NCBI GenBank assembly: GCA_023375675.1
Contig: JALQBC010000065.1
Coordinates: 62,491 to 126,490, forward strand
Origin: Cytospora piceicola
Lineage: Eukaryota; Ascomycota; Sordariomycetes; Diaporthales; Cytosporaceae
Length of the DNA: 64,000 bases
Reading direction: 5' to 3'
Below are positions 57,824-64,000 of the stretch, piece after piece. The notes beneath the pieces were generated by a model that was not told where the DNA came from, made no database searches, and saw only the letters and a program-made list of their open reading frames with translations. Both the position numbers and the translations under genes were made by a program. Numbering within the stretch: the first letter of the stretch is position 1; the number at the start of each line of letters is the position of its first letter.

Positions 57824-59399
57824 CTATGTGCGGTAATCACCGTTGATAGTACTTCGAAAGTTAGCCGCTGGTTCTTATAGACACGGGATCAGTGAGACTT
57901 ACATGTACTCGTGGCTGTAATCACAGGTCCAGTAAGTGGCCTGCTCCTTGCCTGTTCCCAGGCTAACGAGGATCTCCAAGTCTTCGGCCTGGAGGATCTC
58001 GGATGCGCGCGCCTCATCCACAGCTTCAGGTTCACCGTTGACCAGGAGCTTCAGCTCCGCGGAGCCGTCGGTGGGGACGAACGACACGTTTGTCTTCTCT
58101 GCTATAATCTCGGCGACATCGTTGATAGCCTCGCCGGGCTCGGAAAGAAGCGAGTAACCAGTGGCACACAGGATGCGACCCCAGTTGGCATCCCTTCCGT
58201 AGAGAGCAGTCTTGACCAGTGGTGAGCGTGCAATAGTGCTGGCAATCTTCCGCGCACCGGTTTCAGAAGAAGCCTCCGTCACGCGGATGGTCACGAACTT
58301 GGTGGCTCCTTCGCCGTCGCGGACGATGAGTTTAGCCAAGTCGGTCGCAGTAGTGGAAAGGACCTGTCTGAAAGCCTCGTAGTCCTCGGATGATTCTGAA
58401 GTGATCTCCTTGCCGCCCGCTGCGCCGTTTGCCAATAGTGCGACGGTGTCGTTGGTGGATGTGTCGCCGTCGATGGTGATGGAGTTGAAGGAGCGGTCGA
58501 CAGCACTCTTGAGCAGAGTAGGAATGACAGCAGAGGAAACGGGCGCATCAGTGCAGATAACACCGAGGAGAGTAGCCATGTTGGGGTGAATCATACCGGC
58601 GCCCTTGGTCATGCCGGCAATGTGGTAAACTTTATCGGGAGACGAGGGCAGGCGGAATTCGCGGGAGATGAGCTTGGGGAATGTGTCAGTAGTGCAGATG
58701 GCAGTTGCGGTGGCCATCCAGTGTTCGTGAGATGAACCGAGAGCTTTCTGGGCTTTAGGAATTCCTTGGAGAATCTTTGGGAGCGGTAGTCTGTGAGAAC
58801 AATAAGTAAGGATATAGGCGGAAACAGACATTGTGTCAGGTTCGAGATCATAGGCGTTTGATTTCGCAAAAGAGCTTGCCATATCAAGCAAGGCCCATGT
58901 GCACCTCTTTCAAGGGTTCGACAATTCAAGATGTTTCATACCTTTGTCCAATAACGCCGGTACTCATGACGATGGTAGAGTCCGAAGCACCGGTGACCTT
59001 GTCAGTCTCCTGGGACATCTGTACCGCATCCTCTAGGCCTCCTTTGCCGGTGACCGCGTTGGCGCAGCCCGAATTAATAATGACGCTCTGAATCTTGTTG
59101 TTCGTCTTCTTGAGAAGGTCCCGACTGAAAGTGACGGGCGCTGCTTGGAACTTGTTTTTGGTGAAAACAGCAGCAGCCGCGCAAGGGCGATCGGAAGTGA
59201 TCAAGGCAATGTCTGGCTTGGTGGTGTTGCTGGGTTTCACACCAACGTTGACTCCTGCGACCTGGAAACCAAGGGGAAACGTGCCAGCCGATGGTATATA
59301 TTTCTGCTTTTTGGCTGGGATGTCAAGGCCGGCTATGGTGTATGACCTCGACTGGATCCTGGAGGCGAGTTGCCTCACAACCCAGGCTGGGCGCTCCAT
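57824..59399 (-). CDS. ARG7: Mitochondrial arginine biosynthesis bifunctional protein ArgJ (ornithine acetyltransferase / N-acetylglutamate synthase)
   Basis: Three exons (59399-58942, 58790-57903, 57851-57824) give 457 residues. ArgJ moves the acetyl group from N-acetylornithine to glutamate and can also make N-acetylglutamate from acetyl-CoA, keeping the arginine cycle running in mitochondria. The Arg-rich N-terminus ([21 protein letters not shown]) fits a presequence. The self-cleavage motif is intact: [15 protein letters not shown], with the nucleophilic Thr at residue 226. [23 protein letters not shown] and [10 protein letters not shown] are conserved active-site blocks. The last exon is a 28-nt microexon; joining AT to TACT restores the invariant end [16 protein letters not shown]. 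The frame opens before the ATG but starts right after a TAG and offers only a GTG, so the ATG at 59399 is used. Confidence 0.95.
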
Positions 59400-60497
59400 G
59401 AGGGCGAGGATGCGCCGAGCAGCGGACACGGGCTTGACTGGCTAACGGTGTAAGTGTGTGTGGGTGCGTTGAAAGCAGCGAATGGAACTTATACCAGGAA
59501 TATGGCGCACTGAAGCGTCCTCCTTGTATTCTATGTGAATAGGCACGTCTTTGAAAGAAAAGTGTCCCTTCAATGAGTCAAATATTGTAAAGAGAGGATG
59601 TCAAGGTCGAAGCAAGGCTCATGACCCCAGCTTGACGAGAGTCATCTAGAGCTTCGAGTCGCCTTTTTGAGATGAGCCATAGCTCCGGTTCCGCTTGGGA
59701 GCTTCCCTGTCAATTTGGGTTCCTGATTGGTCCGTGCAGCTCAGAAAAATTTATATCTTTCGGAACATTTTTTGAGCTTCGTTTTCTCCTCCCATTCATT
59801 CCTTCAACCTCTTTTCACCCTCACAGATTCATATCTCGGTATCCCCTTCGTTTACGGATCATTATTCATTATTGCAGTCGAGGCTCAGCTCGCAGTACTA
59901 CTGTTTCTTCTTTCATGTGATGCGTATCTGCGACCTTACACAGGAGACAAATCGAGGCAAAAACAGCGAGGCCAAAGTTCTGCAAGGCTCTTTTCTCTCT
60001 GCGTCTACCCAACATTGCATCTTCTTGACAACCGCTCGTTTCCAAATACCAGGCTTGCGTTCAACAAGATCCATTCCAAGTGGGAGTTGGTAAGGTAAGT
60101 ATTGATCGCAGTCAGATCTCAGCACTGGTTTGAGCGTTCCTTTACCTTGGGAGGTCGCGACTGCAATTCACAATATTGTGGCGTCGCTGCTCAGGTGTGG
60201 CTGCAGCTATGCTGTCTGGCCAATGGGAACTCAGGTCGGCCCCACTGCAAGCCACAGTTTGCCTGAAGCTTGCAGCATTTTCTTTATCCTTCCACCAGCT
60301 AGCTCTGCTCTTGCCGAAAGGCCACCTCGCATTACAAACACCAACACCAACATCACACAGTCTACTCTCCCAGTCATTCTGCACACTCTTTCTGTTTTAG
60401 CGACGCAAATAGTTTTGCCTTTTTCCTTGCATCCTGCAACAACCACTCCCTCTGCTACTCCCACTCGAGCACAACTGTCACGTTACGTCACATCACG
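59400..60497. promoter_or_regulatory. Divergent promoter region, ARG7 / derlin
   Basis: 1.1 kb between the two start codons. The ARG7 side contains the TGAGTCA site listed separately. The derlin side has a long pyrimidine-rich probable leader (59785-60480) containing several short upstream ATGs. No extra gene was recognised. Confidence 0.5.
59574..59580. promoter_or_regulatory. Gcn4/Cpc1-type site TGAGTCA upstream of ARG7
   Basis: TGAGTCA (TGACTCA on the other strand) lies 175 bp upstream of the ARG7 ATG. This is the consensus of the bZIP activator of general amino acid control (Gcn4 in yeast, CPC1/CpcA in filamentous fungi), which induces arginine genes on amino acid limitation. Regulation here is inferred from motif and gene identity. 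Confidence 0.6.
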
Positions 60498-61679
60498 ATG
60501 GCGGAGATCATGGATGCCTACTGGCGCGCACCCGCCATAGCGAGGTAAGCAACCTCTCAACACTACATAGCGAGGATCTCAATCCTGACGCGCGCCTTTG
60601 CAGGACCTTCGCGACAGCCGTACTGGTTACCTCGATTGCTTGTCACATGGGCCTCCTTCCCTACTCCTGGTTCTACTTCCACTACCTCGAGATCTTCAAG
60701 CTCCCACCTGAGATATGGCGCTTCGTCACCAGCTTCTTCCTCACCGGTCCACAACTGGGGATAATCATGGACACATACTTCGTCTTCCAATATGTCAGCC
60801 AACTTGAGACGGCACACCCGAAGTTTGGCAGGAAGGAAGACGTTCTGTGGTACTTGGTGTTTTGTGGCTTCGTCATCATCGTAAGTTCCAGGTCCCATAC
60901 CTAGGTTCTCCTTTCATATTTGCCCTTTCACTCGGTGAATCTTTCACCTTCAAACCTCTTATATCTGCCCGGACAGTGTATGAACCCACTGCTGTCACGG
61001 TTCCTGAAAACGAGGGAGATTACCCCTGCACTTCGGCCGGTCCGTCATTCGCATACCTAGTTAAGGGCCGGTCCGCGGTGTGGGCATGGTGGGATGTCTT
61101 ATTTTGTCTTCGGGATTCGATCTTTGTGGTCTCGTGGTTTAAGCGCCCTACATTTCTTCGCCATCAGCTCTTGCTGTCATGTACTTGGAACAGCGTTCGA
61201 GGTTTCATGCACAAGGCTAACAAACAAACCAGGTCCTCGCGCAATGGCTCCTCGGTAGCGCATTCTTCCTCCCTGCACTGATCTTAGCCATGTGTTATAC
61301 TGCAACGCAAGATCAGAGGGGACAGAAAGTTCAGTTTTTCTTCTTCACTGTCCCTGCCCAGCTTGTTCCTGTCTGCATGATGGGTGCGACCCTTCTCATG
61401 TCAGGCCAAGGAGCTATGCTCCTTCAGCTCACTGGACTTGTTGCTGCCCACTTGCATGATTTCTTGAGCCGGCTGTACCCCGAGTTTGGTGGTGGCTCGA
61501 ACTTGATACAGACCCCAAGTTTCTTTTCACGTATTGCGGCCACTCCTCTTTTTGCGCAGCGAGAGCATGGCACCGCTTCCCGTCCCGTACAGAGCTCAGG
61601 GAGCACCACAAAGGCACAAGGCAGTGGTCCTTTGCCAGACTCCTGGAGGACTAGAGGCAATGGCCACCGTCTGGGGTGA
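60498..61679 (+). CDS. DER1: Derlin (Der1-like ER-associated degradation protein)
   Basis: Three exons (60498-60544, 60604-60880, 61233-61679) give 256 residues. Derlins are rhomboid pseudoproteases of the ER membrane that thin the bilayer and help retrotranslocate misfolded proteins for ERAD. Signatures: MDAYWRAPPIARTF, the short loop PPEIWRFVTSFF with the conserved WR, FQYVSQLE, a YLVFCGFVIIVL segment, and the C-terminal transmembrane block GLVAAHLHDFLSRLYPEFGGG. There are about six hydrophobic segments and no rhomboid Ser/His dyad (GxSG absent), as expected. The cytosolic tail is Ser/Gly/Thr-rich and lacks an obvious SHP box. Intron 2 is unusually long for this window (352 nt). Joins (AG+G ACC; ATC|GTC) keep the frame with good donors. 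Confidence 0.92.
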
Positions 61680-61963
61680 GTGGAAATTTAGATAGCACAC
61701 TGCCAATGGAGTGCGAATAGATGACAATTATTGATATGAAGTATTGGCATCAAGTCTACGTGTGAACCACGAGTGATATTTTCCGCGATATGCAGAGTTC
61801 CAATCAGCCATCATTGGTCTGATGATGTTTCCGAATTTTACTAGCTCCGAGCAAGAGCCCGCCTTTCCTTGGGAACTCCTGCCAGTAATCTGAGAAGACC
61901 GAACGCCATCCAAACCAGCGCCAAAATCGACACAGCCTTCCTCGAGAGCGAGGTGGGGGTATT

Positions 61964-63951
61964 TTAGCCATACAAGTAACTCTTCCCGCTACCTATAGGC
62001 ACCTCAATAGGCTCTCCACGATCTATCGCTGTCTGCTCAACGATCCGATCATCCGTTCTTTGCCTAAAACGGCTATCCGGGAATGCCAGCGGTCCCGATA
62101 TATCCTCCACCGGTGACGCACCAGAAAAACCGAGCCTAGTCGGCTTCTTGCCCGGTATTTTTATGCGCGGCACGGAGGGCAGGATGAGAGACGACATGCG
62201 GCGTCCGCCGCCGGTGTCCGACGTAGAAGCCCTGGACAACATCGAAGGCGCAGGCGTGCTTCGGCCGCCAAGAGAAAGCAAGGGGACCGGCGTGGTACTC
62301 CTGCCGCCCTGTGAGAAGGGGGTGTTCCGACCGCCCTGCGGGATGGGAGTCGCCCGGCCGCCCTGCCGGGGGGCCATGGAATCGGACACGGACGGCCGCC
62401 GGGGCGCGGAAGGTTCCCCAGAGGGCCCGGCCAGCTCTACCTGTATGTCCCTCAGCGAGGTCTCCCTGCTGATGCCGACGCCCCTGCTGATGCCGTCGGC
62501 CGCGTGGCCCTGCGGCGCGGGGGCGGGGGCGGGGGCCGGGCGCGGGGGCCCCCTCGCGTCGTCGAGGCTGCTCATGTACATCTGGACGGCGTAGTCGTCG
62601 GGCCTGTTGTACCTGGGCTCGGAGCGGACGCTGGGCGTGGAGTTGCGGCTGGCGCGGCTGCCGAGCCGGGCGTGGCCGCGGGCGATGTAGGCCGGGTGCG
62701 TGGGCAGCGCCGAGATGTCGACGCGGTCCGCGCTGTGGATCTCCATGCTGTGCAGCTGGCTGGCCCCGGGCGGCGCCAGCGGCCTGCCGCGCGACCTGCC
62801 CTCCAGGCGGTCGTAGTACTCGGCGTTGTCGACGTAGTCCATCTCGAGGCCGTGGCTCCCGGGCGGCGCGTAGGTCGGCGGGGGCGCCGCCGCCTTGTGG
62901 TCCGTGGTGTACATGGGCATGAGCCCGTTGCTGTTGCCCGACGCCAGGGAGGTCATGTGGCTGCTCGGGCCCTTGCCGTAGAAGACTGACGGGTCCACCA
63001 TGGCCACGTCCTCCCTGTCGTATTTCTGCTGTCGCCGCCAGTAGAGGTAGAATAGTATTATGGCTATGAGTAGTAGTGCGGCGGCGCCGACGACGATGCC
63101 GATTATTGCACCGGTAGGTAACACTTCCTTTTGTTCACTCCGGCCCACGGTCGTCGAGGAGTTGCCGGCCGTGCTCGCGGTGGAGATGTTGATGGGATAT
63201 CCGGAGAACAGCTCTCCAGTGAGACCCAACAGGGTCCCCGAGGCAGGCTGTTGCTGACATCCAGCTTGCAGGGCAATGAGGACTTCGAATTGTTAGTAAC
63301 CACCTGAGGCTTCGGGCTGGGACGTGGTGCTCTCCATCACTCACAGTTGGCTACATAAGAGTCCGGACTTGATTGCAAACAAGAGACACAGTCGTCGATG
63401 CCTGTTCCATAGAAGGCCGAGTCATCTACCGAGCAATATGCATACTTGCCGCTGTCGCTTTGCAGGTCCAAGCCTGTCTCGATGGCGCCTTGGAGCGGCT
63501 GACATGCCGCCGCCAGGTCGCAGGTTCCGTTCCAGTTTTCCCTGTGTGTTGGATAATCATACAGACAGACAGCAGAGGCGTACCGCAGGTTGTCTTTCAA
63601 ACAGTGTCAGCAGGGCAATGGCTCCATTTCCGAAATCCAGCAAGCAGCCAGGGATGTAAACCTACAGGTGAACCATGAGACATCCGACTCGGAGTCACTT
63701 GAATTTTTACTGGTCTGCAAGCACTCCAGGCAATTCTTGAACTTGACCCCGACCGCCGTAGAGTAATAATCGACATCGTAACAAGCAATGTCCGAGGCAT
63801 TAGTCGTCGAGGCAGCAGGATCCAGAGCGTCGCCGGTCTCAGAATCAAGGCAGACAGAGGCGCATGATGACCCAGGCGTGACTTGGAGGGCCGACGAACT
63901 CGATATTAGGGATGAGGCAGTGATCAACACTGCCGTAATGGTTTGTCTCAT
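61964..63951 (-). CDS. Single-pass membrane protein with Cys-rich ectodomain (fungal 'LPXTG-like' family)
   Basis: Three exons (63951-63666, 63593-63345, 63282-61964) give 617 residues. Order: signal peptide (MRQTITAVLITASSLISSSSA), a Cys-rich ectodomain with repeating CxxCL units (NCLECLQTS, DDCVSCLQSS) and conserved WFTYNLRYA, NWNGTCDLAAACQPL, ALQAGCQQQ. Next come a Ser/Thr stalk with N-glycosylation sites, one membrane segment (AIIGIVVGAAALLLIAIILFYLYW), basic residues, and a long disordered cytoplasmic tail rich in Pro, Gly and Arg. Databases often call such proteins 'LPXTG-domain' (from memory); no sortase is implied. The layout resembles a wall or surface sensor, but no function is known to me. 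Very high GC in the tail produces long antisense open frames. Confidence 0.82.
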
Positions 63952-64000
63952 CTTGACTTGGCGGAGACGAGCTGCTGCGATGCTCGTGGTGAAGACGAAG
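63952..64000. other. 5' flank of the membrane-protein gene at the window edge
   Basis: Only 49 bp upstream of the start codon are visible; the promoter lies beyond the window. Confidence 0.5.

Noticed and set aside
59400..59429. Ten-residue N-terminal extension of ARG7 starting at GTG
   Set aside because: It follows directly after an in-frame stop and offers no ATG; the ATG at 59399 gives a normal mitochondrial presequence.
60130..60540. 136-codon frame before the derlin gene
   Set aside because: It lies in the pyrimidine-rich leader region, overlaps the true start in another frame, and has no homologous features.
61964..63951. A bacterial-type LPXTG sortase substrate
   Set aside because: The name used for this fungal family is misleading: introns, a signal peptide, a eukaryotic single-pass layout and a long cytoplasmic tail rule out sortase anchoring.

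Overview
The window is nuclear DNA of a filamentous ascomycete (Pezizomycotina; the protein families and short introns fit a Sordariomycete, but genus and species cannot be told from sequence alone). Most introns I could resolve are about 50-120 nt, with CTAAC/CTGAC-like branch sites and AG acceptors. Genes lie on both strands without operons. No rRNA, tRNA, CRISPR array or intact transposon was seen.

Layout. From 1 to 20.4 kb the window is gene-dense: the RGG-rich end of an RNA-binding protein, SPC3 (signal peptidase), a degenerate epoxide-hydrolase-like protein, HID1 (Golgi trafficking), POM34 (nuclear pore), a membrane-anchored degenerate AMP-binding protein, MCM5 (replicative helicase) and VPS54 (GARP tether). 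From 20.4 to 36.3 kb it is gene-poor: only a small secreted protein (23.4-24.0 kb) and a repeat-rich GPI-type cell-wall protein (32.8-34.0 kb). These two are transcribed away from each other across an 8.7 kb gap. A decayed reading frame lies at about 35.4-36.0 kb.

From 36.3 to 64 kb gene density rises again: APC8/CDC23, farnesyl diphosphate synthase, VPS68, a KNR4/SMI1 homolog, LSG1 and LTV1 (head to head), SAC3, a short-chain dehydrogenase relic, the mitochondrial ornithine acetyltransferase ARG7/ArgJ, a derlin, and a single-pass membrane protein with a Cys-rich ectodomain.

Themes. Several genes act in the secretory pathway (SPC3, HID1, VPS54, VPS68, derlin) or at the nucleus and nuclear pore (POM34, SAC3, LSG1 and LTV1 for export-coupled ribosome maturation; MCM5 and APC8 for the cell cycle). 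This looks like ordinary housekeeping linkage, not a gene cluster. Points of interest are two probable pseudoenzymes, the shared LSG1/LTV1 promoter, two MluI cell-cycle boxes upstream of MCM5, a Gcn4/Cpc1-type site upstream of ARG7, a stop-free 57-nt intron in APC8, three introns whose donors carry C at position +3, and gene relics in the gene-poor stretches. Splice sites were assigned by eye from consensus signals and from continuity with remembered protein families; no alignment was run.
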